Part shown: positions 25,932 to 34,507 of the stretch, piece by piece
Layout of the letters: each line of letters begins with the position of its first letter
Numbering within the stretch: position 1 is the stretch's first letter
NCBI GenBank assembly: GCA_937132065.1
Contig: CAKZNT010000005.1
Span: 1-42,294, forward strand
Reading direction: 5' to 3'
DNA length: 42,294 nt
Source of the DNA: an uncultured Loktanella sp.
GTDB taxonomy: Bacteria > Pseudomonadota > Alphaproteobacteria > Rhodobacterales > Rhodobacteraceae
Position numbers and translations under genes: made by a program
Notes under the pieces: model-generated
The model's input: only the letters and a program-made list of their open reading frames with translations
The model's database searches: none
What the model was told of the DNA's origin: nothing

Positions 25932-26759
25932 ATGAAATCGCTTACTCAAATGGCTGTTGATGTGCTGACCACGGCAGACGGCAAAGCCAAAACGGCCCTA
26001 TCACGTCACTATGCCGCCCTCTGGCAGGCCGCGCGAAAATCTAGTGAAACGCCTGAAATTGGCGCAGCGACGCCGCCCGACCAGCCGGCACGCCCTGCCA
26101 CGCCGAACCTGCTGAACCCGCGTGATGTGCCAAGGCGCAAGCCCGGAACCGAGCAAGGGCGGATCGCGCTTTTACATGCGGTTGCCCATATCGAACTGAA
26201 CGCCGTTGACCTGCACTGGGACATCATCGCGCGTTTTGCCCATATCGAAATGCCGATCGGGTTCTATGATGATTGGGTCAAATCTGCCAACGAAGAATCC
26301 AAACATTTCAACCTGATGTGCGATTGCCTTGAAGCACTCGGGAGCCACTACGGCGCGCTCGATGCCCATGCAGGTATGTGGCAGGCGGCGCAGGACACTG
26401 CTGATGATTTTATGGGCAGGCTCGCCGTGGTTCCGATGGTGCTCGAGGCGCGCGGCCTCGACGTGACACCAAACATGATCCGCCTTTTCAAACAGGCCAA
26501 AGCAGATGACGCCGTTGCCGCCCTCGAAACGATTTACGCCGAAGAGGTGCATCACGTGGCCTATGGGTCAAAGTGGTTCCATTATCAGTGCGGACGCCAC
26601 GGTCTTGACCCCACCCCGACATTCCACGGGCTCGTAAAACGCTACTTTCACAGCCAACTCAAACCGCCGTTCAACGAAGAGAAACGCGCCGAGGCAGGCA
26701 TCCCGCCAGACTTCTATTGGCCGCTCGCAGGCGAAAATCCTGAAGATTTTGCAAAATAG
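25932..26759 (+). CDS. Ferritin-like DUF455 protein
   Basis: A 275-residue protein of the DUF455 family. It has the ferritin-like four-helix pattern of metal ligands: H-x-E-x-N-A-x-D-L-H-W, E-E-S-K-H-F, E-A-R-G-L-D and E-E-V-H-H-V, enough Glu/His for a di-iron centre. Such centres bind oxygen or oxidise a substrate, but the reaction of this family is not known to me. The ATG at 25932 follows AGGGGT. It lies 13 bases behind bcp, so a link to peroxide handling is likely but inferred. The N-terminal 70 residues before the first ligand are Ala/Pro-rich and less conserved. Confidence 0.88.
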   Translation: MKSLTQMAVDVLTTADGKAKTALSRHYAALWQAARKSSETPEIGAATPPDQPARPATPNLLNPRDVPRRKPGTEQGRIALLHAVAHIELNAVDLHWDIIARFAHIEMPIGFYDDWVKSANEESKHFNLMCDCLEALGSHYGALDAHAGMWQAAQDTADDFMGRLAVVPMVLEARGLDVTPNMIRLFKQAKADDAVAALETIYAEEVHHVAYGSKWFHYQCGRHGLDPTPTFHGLVKRYFHSQLKPPFNEEKRAEAGIPPDFYWPLAGENPEDFAK

Positions 26760-26882
26760 TCGGCAGAAATACGCCTAACCCTACGGAATTTAGCGAAAAA
26801 TCGCGAATCATTGGACTAAAAAAGTTGCGAGACCCTGCGCGGATGGCTAACACCGTTGTGCGGCATATGCTGGGTGTGGGAG

Positions 26883-26903
26883 CCCGTCGCAAAATGGGAC
26901 GGG
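26883..26903 (+). promoter_or_regulatory. Hairpin before the M23 peptidase start
   Basis: CCCGTC (26883-26888) and GACGGG (26898-26903) can pair, ending three bases before the AAGGA ribosome binding site. It could affect translation. The rest of the 26760-26918 gap shows no gene. Confidence 0.35.
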
Positions 26904-26918
26904 ACAAGGACAACAGCT

Positions 26919-28226
26919 TTGCGATCACGCATCACAACTAAAATTCACGGGTGGCTCGAGGGCCGCTTTCCGGAAAAGCGCCTGTTTCTGCGCTCTGACA
27001 GCGAAACACGCTTCATCCGCCTGACAGCCGAAACGCAGCTTGTGGCTTGGACGGGCGGCACGCTTATTGTTGGCTGGACAATTATCGCCACCGCCATCTT
27101 GTTGATGGACAGCATCGGCGCAGGAAATTTCCGCGCTCAGGCCCAACGTGACCAAATGATTTACGAGCAGCGGCTTAACTCGCTCTCAAGCGAGCGCGAC
27201 ATTCGCGCCGAAGAGGCCGTGGCCGCACAGCGTCGCTTCAACTCGGCACTTGATCAGATTTCGATCATGCAGTCCGAGTTGCTCAACACCGAAGACAAAC
27301 GCCGCGAGCTGGAAACTGGCCTTGAGGTGGTGCAATCCACGCTACGCGACACGATGAAAGCCCGCGAAGAAGCCCGCGATCAGGTTGCCGCCCTCTTCGC
27401 AGATGGGACTGCTGCAAATGCTGGCGCCATGACGCAAGAGGCGACTGGCACAGTGAACCTGCTTGCTGACGCGTTGCGCGACACGGCCGCAGAACGTGAT
27501 CTGATCGCTGCTGACGCGGCCTTCGCATTGGATCACGCTGCCGAAATGGAACTTGAACTGCGCCTCTTGCAGGAGAAGAACGATGAAATCTTCCGCCAGT
27601 TGGAAGAGGCCATGCTGGTGTCCGTCGAGCCGCTCGACAAAATGTTCCGCTCTGCGGGCCTGAACCCTGACAGCCTGCTCAGTGCCGTGCGCCGTGGCTA
27701 CTCGGGCACTGGTGGCCCGCTGACGCCCCTGCAATTCTCGACCAAGGGCGGCGGCCCAGATCCCGACACAAGTCGTGCAAACGGTATTCTTGACCGGATG
27801 GACCGGATCAACCTTTACCGGATTGCCGCTGAACGCGCGCCGTTCGACATTCCTGTGAAATCCAACTTCCGCTTCACATCCGGTTTTGGCCAGCGCTGGG
27901 GCCGCCTTCACGCGGGCGCAGACTTTGCCGGGCCAATCGGCACGCCAATCTATGCAACCGCTGACGGTGTGGTCACCCATGCGGGTTGGTCGTCCGGATA
28001 TGGGCGTCTGGTCAAGATCCAACACGAGTTCGGGATCGAGACCCGCTACGCCCACCAAAGCCGTCTTGACGTAAAAGTGGGTCAAAGGGTCTCGCGCGGA
28101 CAGCAAATTGGTGCTATTGGCAATTCAGGCCGATCCACCGGACCCCATCTTCACTACGAGGTCCGCGTCGGTGGCGCACCTGTTAACCCAATGATTTATA
28201 TAAGAGCTGGACAAGATGTTTTCTAA
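26919..28226 (+). CDS. M23-family murein peptidase with coiled-coil
   Basis: About 435 residues from a TTG at 26919, which has AAGGA eight bases upstream; the earlier in-frame TTG at 26856 lacks one. After a basic N terminus comes one transmembrane helix (about 42-63), then a long coiled coil (about 75-250), then the LytM/M23 domain at about 316-430. The metal site is complete: His331 and Asp335 (H-x3-D), His379, and His412 in H-L-H. It should cut peptidoglycan crosslinks from the periplasmic face of the inner membrane. Its end overlaps the bactofilin gene by 11 bases; such M23-bactofilin pairs are known to shape cells (for example in Helicobacter and Hyphomonas), so it is probably recruited by the bactofilin. 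Confidence 0.9.
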   Translation: MRSRITTKIHGWLEGRFPEKRLFLRSDSETRFIRLTAETQLVAWTGGTLIVGWTIIATAILLMDSIGAGNFRAQAQRDQMIYEQRLNSLSSERDIRAEEAVAAQRRFNSALDQISIMQSELLNTEDKRRELETGLEVVQSTLRDTMKAREEARDQVAALFADGTAANAGAMTQEATGTVNLLADALRDTAAERDLIAADAAFALDHAAEMELELRLLQEKNDEIFRQLEEAMLVSVEPLDKMFRSAGLNPDSLLSAVRRGYSGTGGPLTPLQFSTKGGGPDPDTSRANGILDRMDRINLYRIAAERAPFDIPVKSNFRFTSGFGQRWGRLHAGADFAGPIGTPIYATADGVVTHAGWSSGYGRLVKIQHEFGIETRYAHQSRLDVKVGQRVSRGQQIGAIGNSGRSTGPHLHYEVRVGGAPVNPMIYIRAGQDVF

Positions 28227-28707
28227 ATCCAAAATCAATGAGCCAGGCCCGAAGGCCGATGAAACACCAACAATGCCTGCGGCAAAGCCAACTGCGCCTG
28301 CCCCTGACTTCAAGGCATCCGCACCAAAAGCAAAGCCAGCGGCGTCCGTGCTGTCCTCTGACCTGCTTGTGACGGGTAACCTCAAGACCACTGGCGACAT
28401 CCAGATTGAAGGTCAGGTTGACGGCGACATTCGCGCGCACCTGCTCACAGTCGGTGAAGGCGCAACCGTAAAAGGTGAAGTGATCGCTGATGATGTTGTG
28501 GTCAATGGCCGCGTCATCGGTCGTGTCCGTGGCCTCAAGGTCCGCCTGACATCGACCGCGCGCGTCGAGGGTGACATCATCCACAAGACAATCGCAATCG
28601 AGAGCGGCGCCCACTTCGAAGGGTCCGTGCAGCGTCAGGACGATCCACTGACAACTGGCACTGGCGGCAAGGCAAAGATGCCAACCAACAGCGACAGCAA
28701 ATCCTGA
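28216..28707 (+). CDS. Bactofilin
   Basis: A 163-residue cytoskeletal protein. The Pro/Ala/Lys-rich N-terminal tail (about 1-45) is followed by the bactofilin beta-helix domain (about 48-140) with regular I/V-rich strands such as G-D-I-Q-I-E-G-x-V-D-G-D-I and V-x-G-E-V-I-A-D-D-V-V-V-N-G-R-V. Bactofilins polymerise without nucleotide on the inner face of the membrane and position cell-wall enzymes. The start overlaps the M23 peptidase gene, which argues for coupled production of scaffold and enzyme. A terminator follows. Confidence 0.95.
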   Translation: MFSKSKINEPGPKADETPTMPAAKPTAPAPDFKASAPKAKPAASVLSSDLLVTGNLKTTGDIQIEGQVDGDIRAHLLTVGEGATVKGEVIADDVVVNGRVIGRVRGLKVRLTSTARVEGDIIHKTIAIESGAHFEGSVQRQDDPLTTGTGGKAKMPTNSDSKS

Positions 28708-28731
28708 ATTTGACCTTCTTGGTCAGCAAAC

Positions 28732-28763
28732 GGGCGCCTGATGCAAATCAGTGCGCCCTTTTT
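28732..28763 (+). terminator. Rho-independent terminator after bactofilin gene
   Basis: GGGCGC-CTGAT (28732-28742) pairs with ATCAG-GCGCCC (28747-28758, one T bulged) on a GCAA loop, followed by five T residues. Confidence 0.88.
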
Positions 28764-28858
28764 CGTGGGGCTGCACCCCTGCCCCAATATCTGCGCGCAT
28801 TCGCCATAAAGTGACCAAGTCGATCTGCATAACTATGCGCAACTCTTGGAGCACACCC

Positions 28859-29485
28859 ATGTATCAACAAAACGAAAGCGAACTTTCTGCGGTGTTCCGC
28901 GATACATCTGGGCATAGGCTTTCGGTCAGGCTGCAATTCCTTGCCGCTTTCGTGACATTCGCGGCGCTCACGCTGTTTCAGATCGCCACCGACTTTCGCT
29001 GGATCGCCTTTAGCCTGCTTGGCTACCTGCTGCCGTTTCACCTCGTGCTGGCGGCCCTGCGCGACATGGTCAGCCATAGCAAAGCCGAGGCGCGCCATCT
29101 GGATGGCTACGACACCCCCGCACCGATCAAGTCGACACGCAAAATGACATTTCTCGTCTTTGGCGGGGCCATCTTGATCGTCAGCTTGATGATGTGGTCG
29201 TCAGACCCGATGCGCGATGCCCCTGCGGGCAGCAATATCATCGGCTTGCTCATTTTTGTCGGGCTGATGAGTTACAAGTTCTATCTGGCGGTATTTCGCC
29301 CTGACAAGCAGCCAAACCTCGCACCCAAGCGCAGTGAAGCCCTGTCAGCGACGTGGCGCACTATAGGAGCATTCGGGCGGCAGACGCTCTCGAGCGGCCT
29401 TGGCCTCGTGGCGATGATCGTGCTCTACATGCTCTTCTTCTATCTGTGGCCAAGCACGCAGCCCGCAGAAACGCTGTATTACTAG
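28859..29485 (+). CDS. Five-helix membrane protein, function unknown
   Basis: A 208-residue protein with hydrophobic helices at about 26-43, 48-67, 97-113, 126-146 and 180-197, so it sits in the inner membrane. The N-terminal 20 residues are polar, and basic loops lie between helices 2 and 3 and between helices 4 and 5. I see no metal, nucleotide or transporter motif. The ATG at 28859 is chosen because GGAG precedes it by seven bases; an in-frame start at 28751 falls in the terminator. Its TAG overlaps the stop of prfB on the other strand. It may have its own promoter in 28764-28858. Confidence 0.7.
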   Translation: MYQQNESELSAVFRDTSGHRLSVRLQFLAAFVTFAALTLFQIATDFRWIAFSLLGYLLPFHLVLAALRDMVSHSKAEARHLDGYDTPAPIKSTRKMTFLVFGGAILIVSLMMWSSDPMRDAPAGSNIIGLLIFVGLMSYKFYLAVFRPDKQPNLAPKRSEALSATWRTIGAFGRQTLSSGLGLVAMIVLYMLFFYLWPSTQPAETLYY

Positions 29486-30609
29486 TCGTCAGCCTGCGCA
29501 TCCGCCCGCGACTTGCCAGATACCGCGAGGGCCAACGTCGCCGCCATAAAGCTATCAAGATCACCGTCCAGCACACCCTTGGTATCAGAGGTCTCGTGGT
29601 TGGTGCGCAGGTCCTTGACCATCTGGTAGGGCTGCAAAACATATGATCGGATCTGGTTGCCCCAGCCCGCATCACCAGCGTTCTCATGCACATCGTTCAC
29701 AATGGCCGACCGCTTGTCCAACTCCATCTGATAAAGGCGCGACTTCAACGCCTTCATCGCGATATCGCGGTTCTGGTGCTGGGACTTCTCGGAAGAGGTC
29801 ACGACGATCCCCGTGGGGAAGTGGGTGATACGCACCGCCGAATCCGTGGTGTTCACGTGCTGACCACCCGCCCCCGACGAGCGATAGGTATCAAGGCGGA
29901 TATCCTTGGCCTCGACCTGAATATCAATGTCGTCATCGACAACCGGATAGACCTTCACAGAGGTGAACGATGTATGGCGCTTGGCGGCACTATCAAACGG
30001 CGAAATCCGCACCAAGCGATGCACGCCGCTTTCCGACTTTAGCCAACCATAGGCATTGGGGCCGCTGATCTTGTAGGCCGCCGATTTGATGCCCGCCTCT
30101 TCACCAGGGGTCTCGGATTGTAGTTCAACCTTGTAGCCCTTCTTCTCGGCCCACCGCACATACATGCGCGCCAGCATATTGGCCCAGTCACACGACTCCG
30201 TGCCACCCGCGCCCGAGTTGATCTCAAGGAAGGTATCGTTGCCGTCAGCCTCGCCATCAAGCAGGGCTTCCAGCTCCTTTTGGGCCGCCTTTGTCTCGAG
30301 CTTCTTGAGGGATGCTTCGGCCTCGGTGACGATCTCGGCGTCATCCTCCATTTCACCCATCTCGATCAACTCGACGTTGTCGGCCAACTCCTGACGGATG
30401 CCCTCATAGGCGGCAATCGCATCAACCAGATTCTGACGATCCCGCATCAGCTTTTGCGCGGCAGCCGGATCGTCCCAAAGGGTCGGATCTTCAACGCGGG
30501 CGTTGAATTCCTCAAGCCGGTAAGGGGCGGTCTCATAGTCCAAACGTTGAGCAAGCAAGTTCAACGACTTTTCAATCGCATCAACGGAGTTCTGGGTATC
30601 TGCGCGCAT
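29482..30609 (-). CDS. prfB: Peptide chain release factor 2
   Basis: A 375-residue class I release factor that reads UGA and UAA. The G-G-Q motif that triggers peptidyl-tRNA hydrolysis is at 248-250 and the S-P-F stop-codon recognition tripeptide of RF2 is at 203-205, which separates it from RF1 (P-x-T). The reading frame is continuous from the ATG, so the programmed +1 frameshift that regulates many bacterial prfB genes is absent. The start follows mrcA by 48 bases with AGGTG before it, so the two are likely co-transcribed. The last bases overlap the convergent membrane-protein gene. Confidence 0.97.
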   Translation of the reverse strand: MRADTQNSVDAIEKSLNLLAQRLDYETAPYRLEEFNARVEDPTLWDDPAAAQKLMRDRQNLVDAIAAYEGIRQELADNVELIEMGEMEDDAEIVTEAEASLKKLETKAAQKELEALLDGEADGNDTFLEINSGAGGTESCDWANMLARMYVRWAEKKGYKVELQSETPGEEAGIKSAAYKISGPNAYGWLKSESGVHRLVRISPFDSAAKRHTSFTSVKVYPVVDDDIDIQVEAKDIRLDTYRSSGAGGQHVNTTDSAVRITHFPTGIVVTSSEKSQHQNRDIAMKALKSRLYQMELDKRSAIVNDVHENAGDAGWGNQIRSYVLQPYQMVKDLRTNHETSDTKGVLDGDLDSFMAATLALAVSGKSRADAQADD

Positions 30610-30657
30610 AAAGCACCTATCTTGGGAAGTGACTAAGCCAAGCTCATACCACGGAAA

Positions 30658-33177
30658 TTAGTAAAGACCACCCGAGGAAAGCGAACCGAATGTCGCCTTG
30701 GGGCCAACCTGCGCTGTGCCACCTGTCGACGTGGTCACATTGCGGGTCGCGCGCGGGACCACGTCAAACAACGGCAGGTCCGCCGCCATGCCAAAACCAC
30801 CATCAAGGTTCACACCAAAGACTGGCTCTTCACCCGGACGGAAACACTCGGCAATCACGTTGTCGCCACCAGCGCCGTCAGGCAGCCGCGCACCTGAAAA
30901 GCGGTCGATCTTGATGAACTGACAGTCGGCAGGGACGTTAAACTTGCCGCCCCCATATTTCTTGATTGCCTGGGTCATGAACTGGTTGAACACAGGACCA
31001 CACATCGTGCCACCAAATGCACCGGGGCCAAGCGTGCGCGGGTTGTCAAAGCCGATATAGCAGCCCGCAACGATGTTGCTCGAGAAGCCGACGAACCAAA
31101 CGTCTTTGGCATCGTTTGTTGTGCCTGTCTTGCCCGCGATCGGCACAGGCAGGTTGACAGTTTTTCTTGCAGAACCGCGCTGCACAACGCCCTGCATCAT
31201 CGAGGTCAGCTGATACGCGGTGATTTCGTTCATCACCCGCTCGCGGTTAGATACAATGCGGGGCGACTGGCCAAGCGGCAGGTTAAGGTCGCTACAATCA
31301 TCGCAAATCCGCTCGTCGTGGCGGTAAACCGTTTTGCCGTAGCGGTCCTGCACACGGTCAACAAGGGTCGGCTCCACGCGCTCGCCACCATTGGCAAACA
31401 TCGCATAGGCCGCCACCATCTTGAACAACGTGGTCTCGTCAGAGCCAAGCGCCGTGGACAAAACGCGGTTCATACGCTCATAAACACCGAACTTTTCGGC
31501 GTAATCACCAACAACACCAATCCCGACTTCTTGGGCCAAACGAATGGTCATCAGGTTGCGCGATTGCTCGATGCCCGTGCGCAGCGGCGTTGGGCCGTAA
31601 AACTGGTTGGACGAGTTCTGCGGACGCCAGACACCTTGCGGGGTGTTGATCTCGATCGGCGCATCGACAACGATCGTCGCTGGTGAATAACCACTATCAA
31701 GGGCCGCAGCATAGACGAACGGCTTGAACGACGATCCGGGTTGGCGGTTGGCCTGCGTGGCGCGGTTAAACACCGAATTCTGATAAGAGAACCCGCCCTG
31801 CATCGCAATCACGCGCCCCGTGTTGACGTCCATCGCCATAAAGCCGCCCTGCACTTCTGGCACTTGGCGCAACGTCCAGCGGATAAAGCTGCCATCAGCA
31901 TCCGTGATCATGCGGCGGATGTGAACAACGTCCCCCACCGCGAAATTGTCGGTAAAGTTGCCGCGCATCCATTCGATGTCTTTACGCGGGATGATCTGTG
32001 GCTCGGCCTCGGTGGCAATCACGCCCTCGATTCCAACACGCATCTGGTTGTCTTCAATGGCAAGGATGACCGCAGGATGCCAAGGGCTTTCTAGGGTCAC
32101 ATCGCGGGCCACAACAACGCTACGCAATGCCGCGCGCCAGCTTTCTTCGGACGCCAATTCTTCAACAGGGATCGTTTTGCCCGTGCCACGCCAGCGGCCA
32201 ATACCGCGGTCATATTTTTCCAAGGCGCGCTGCAAGGCATGCGCCGCCTCGACCTGCATTTCAGGGTCAACCGTGGCTCGGATCGACAGACCTCCAGAAA
32301 AGAACTCGTCTTCACCGAAGTTCTGGCTCAACTGGCGGCGGATTTCGTCGGTAAAGTAGTCCCGCGACGGGCGCTCCTCGAAAAACGAGGTGAAATCGCC
32401 ATTTTGCACAGTGCGCAACGGATCCGCCAAAGCGACCTCATAGCCCTCATCGGTCAGATAACCGTTCTCATGCATCTCGCGCAAAATGAAATCACGGCGC
32501 GCAAGGGCGGCTTCGCGGTTTTTCACAGGGTGATAGCTATAGGGCGCCTTTGGATGCACCGCCAAAAACGCAGCCTCGGCTGGGGACAAATCCGAGAGCG
32601 GCTTGTTAAAGTAACTCTGCGCCGCAGCCGTCACACCAAACGAGCGCACACCCAGATCAATCTCGTTGAGATATAGCTCAAGAATACCCTCTTTACCCAA
32701 AGTTGCCTCGAGGCGCGGGGCAAGGATCAATTCCTGAATTTTACGTTCCGCCGTGCGCGAACCATCCAGCAAAAAGTTCTTGGTGACCTGCTGGGTAATC
32801 GTGGATGCACCACGCAAGTCCTCGCCGCGCGACTTCACCGCGTCAACGAGCGCCGCCGCCATACCGCGCAAATCATAACCGGGATGCGAATAAAAGTTCT
32901 TGTCCTCTGCCGAGATAAACGCCTGCTTCACGATGTCGGGGATTTCCGCCGCAGGTGTGAACAATCGCCGCTCGGTGGCGAATTCATCAATGATACGACC
33001 TTCGCTCGAATAAACACGGCTGATCGTCTTTGGGGCGTATTGCGACAGCACGTCATAGGACGGCAAATCGCGGCCATACATGTAGAAAATCGCCCCCAAA
33101 GTGAGCGCCATCATCGCGAGGCCAAGCGTCAGCATCGAAAAGATACCGCCAAAGAAAGACATGATAAAACGCAGCAC
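30658..33177 (-). CDS. mrcA: Penicillin-binding protein 1A (bifunctional transglycosylase/transpeptidase)
   Basis: About 839 residues from the GTG at 33177; the N terminus L-R-F-I-M-S-F-F-G fits related proteins, while an in-frame start at 33249 adds a Cys/Pro-rich tail. One transmembrane anchor (about 10-35) is followed by the glycosyltransferase domain (E-D-K-N-F-Y-S-H-P and G-A-S-T-I-T-Q-Q) and the transpeptidase domain with S-S-F-K at about residue 482, S-R-N, and K-T-G-T near 683. It polymerises and crosslinks peptidoglycan at the outer face of the inner membrane. The amidase gene lies upstream on the same strand and prfB downstream. Confidence 0.95.
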   Translation of the reverse strand: MLRFIMSFFGGIFSMLTLGLAMMALTLGAIFYMYGRDLPSYDVLSQYAPKTISRVYSSEGRIIDEFATERRLFTPAAEIPDIVKQAFISAEDKNFYSHPGYDLRGMAAALVDAVKSRGEDLRGASTITQQVTKNFLLDGSRTAERKIQELILAPRLEATLGKEGILELYLNEIDLGVRSFGVTAAAQSYFNKPLSDLSPAEAAFLAVHPKAPYSYHPVKNREAALARRDFILREMHENGYLTDEGYEVALADPLRTVQNGDFTSFFEERPSRDYFTDEIRRQLSQNFGEDEFFSGGLSIRATVDPEMQVEAAHALQRALEKYDRGIGRWRGTGKTIPVEELASEESWRAALRSVVVARDVTLESPWHPAVILAIEDNQMRVGIEGVIATEAEPQIIPRKDIEWMRGNFTDNFAVGDVVHIRRMITDADGSFIRWTLRQVPEVQGGFMAMDVNTGRVIAMQGGFSYQNSVFNRATQANRQPGSSFKPFVYAAALDSGYSPATIVVDAPIEINTPQGVWRPQNSSNQFYGPTPLRTGIEQSRNLMTIRLAQEVGIGVVGDYAEKFGVYERMNRVLSTALGSDETTLFKMVAAYAMFANGGERVEPTLVDRVQDRYGKTVYRHDERICDDCSDLNLPLGQSPRIVSNRERVMNEITAYQLTSMMQGVVQRGSARKTVNLPVPIAGKTGTTNDAKDVWFVGFSSNIVAGCYIGFDNPRTLGPGAFGGTMCGPVFNQFMTQAIKKYGGGKFNVPADCQFIKIDRFSGARLPDGAGGDNVIAECFRPGEEPVFGVNLDGGFGMAADLPLFDVVPRATRNVTTSTGGTAQVGPKATFGSLSSGGLY

Positions 33178-33298
33178 GGTCAAAGACCCCCATTTAGTTG
33201 ACTGGCTTATAGGCGGGCACGGGCAAATGGTCAAAACCGCAATGGGCATTTTTGGCGCAATTTCGCCTGTAATCTCATCACTTTTTGAGCAGATGTGC

Positions 33299-34507
33299 CT
33301 ACTGGCGGATCAATCTGGCACGCGCGGCCTCATCATCAGCCCATGCTTGCAATGCCGCCACAATGCCACGCACCATCGGGGCACGTGTATTTGCGCGGCT
33401 CAGATTAGCACGATCCGTGTCAGATGACAAAAATCCTATCTCGATCAGCACACTGGCAAAGTCGGGCGCGTTGAGCACCGCCAACCTGCCCTTGCGCTTG
33501 GGGCGGCTATGAAGCCGCACGCCCGCTGCGCGCAAGCCCGACACAACCGCACTCGCCAAACGCTCGCCCGCAGGGCCGGTTTCAAGGCGCGCAAGGTCCA
33601 TCAAGACGCCCGCAATACGGTCATCCTGCCCCTGCAAATCCAGACCAGCCAGCAAATCACCGCGCTCATGGCGCTCTGCCATCCGCTCGGATGCACCATC
33701 CGCCGCCTCTTGCGACAGGGTATAAACCGATGCGCCGCGCGCACCGCCCAATTCCAGAGCATCCGCATGTAGCGAAAGGAACGCATCCGCCCCCGCCGCC
33801 CGTGCAATCGTCATGCGCGCCTCTAGCGGCACAAAGAAATCTGCATCACGGGTCAAAACAGCCCGCATCGTGCCCGTGCGGTTGATCGCTTCGGCCAATT
33901 CGATACCAAGTGCCAGCATCAAATCCGCCTCGCGCAGGCCTGCCCGCTCTGCACCGGGATCAATGCCACCATGACCCGGATCAATCACCACAACCAGCGG
34001 GCCATCCTCGCCCTTTGGGGCGGCAATCGTGCTATCAACAAGCGAGAGTTCCTCCCAACCTGCGTCTTGGGGCGCGCCTGCCCCCTTGGCAAACTGATCC
34101 GCATCAATTTCGCGCAGCGCGACGTGGAGATACGCAAGCCCCGTCGCGGTTTCGACCTGCATGCCCGCCTCGGTCACACCCATTGGCGCGGCCAGATCAA
34201 CAACCATGCGCGACCAGCCGGGGCGCAACGGGCCAAAGCGCAGATCGCTTGCATTATCGGCGTTGAGCAACGCCTCTCGACGCGCGCCACGCCAGTCAAC
34301 CTCACGAAAATCAAGCACCAGACGGCGCGGCACATCCAAGGTGTAAACCCGATAAGGCACGGGCTGGCTAAGATGCAAATCAATCGACAACCCGTCCCCC
34401 GCATCGCGGACTTGGCTCTTTGACACATCAACACGGGCCAAGGCGCTAAAATCTTGCGCCAACGCGCCGCCCGCGCACCAAATCAGGATCGCCAGTAGTC
34501 GTAGCAT
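33299..34507 (-). CDS. amiC: N-acetylmuramoyl-L-alanine amidase
   Basis: A 402-residue periplasmic enzyme. Residues 1-18 are a signal peptide ending A-L-A. An AMIN-type domain (about 25-130) should target it to the division site; the Amidase_3 domain (about 170-395) shows the zinc ligands in D-P-G-H-G-G, a following Glu, S-L-H-A-D-A, and the catalytic Glu in I-E-I-G-F. It cleaves the amide between muramic acid and the peptide stem to separate daughter cells. It overlaps the aminotransferase stop by one base (TGATG) and is followed after 121 bases by mrcA, so a cell-wall operon is likely. In E. coli-type amidases an EnvC-like activator is needed; none is seen here except the distant M23 protein. 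Confidence 0.95.
   Translation of the reverse strand: MLRLLAILIWCAGGALAQDFSALARVDVSKSQVRDAGDGLSIDLHLSQPVPYRVYTLDVPRRLVLDFREVDWRGARREALLNADNASDLRFGPLRPGWSRMVVDLAAPMGVTEAGMQVETATGLAYLHVALREIDADQFAKGAGAPQDAGWEELSLVDSTIAAPKGEDGPLVVVIDPGHGGIDPGAERAGLREADLMLALGIELAEAINRTGTMRAVLTRDADFFVPLEARMTIARAAGADAFLSLHADALELGGARGASVYTLSQEAADGASERMAERHERGDLLAGLDLQGQDDRIAGVLMDLARLETGPAGERLASAVVSGLRAAGVRLHSRPKRKGRLAVLNAPDFASVLIEIGFLSSDTDRANLSRANTRAPMVRGIVAALQAWADDEAARARLIRQ

Noticed and set aside
29482..30609. Possible programmed frameshift in prfB
   Set aside because: I checked for an internal UGA near codon 25 with a shift site; the frame is open from the ATG through the conserved N terminus, so no frameshift is needed.
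33178..33298. GGCG-CGCC hairpin next to a run of five T between amiC and mrcA
   Set aside because: The T run lies on the wrong side of the stem for minus-strand transcripts, so it cannot be a terminator for amiC.
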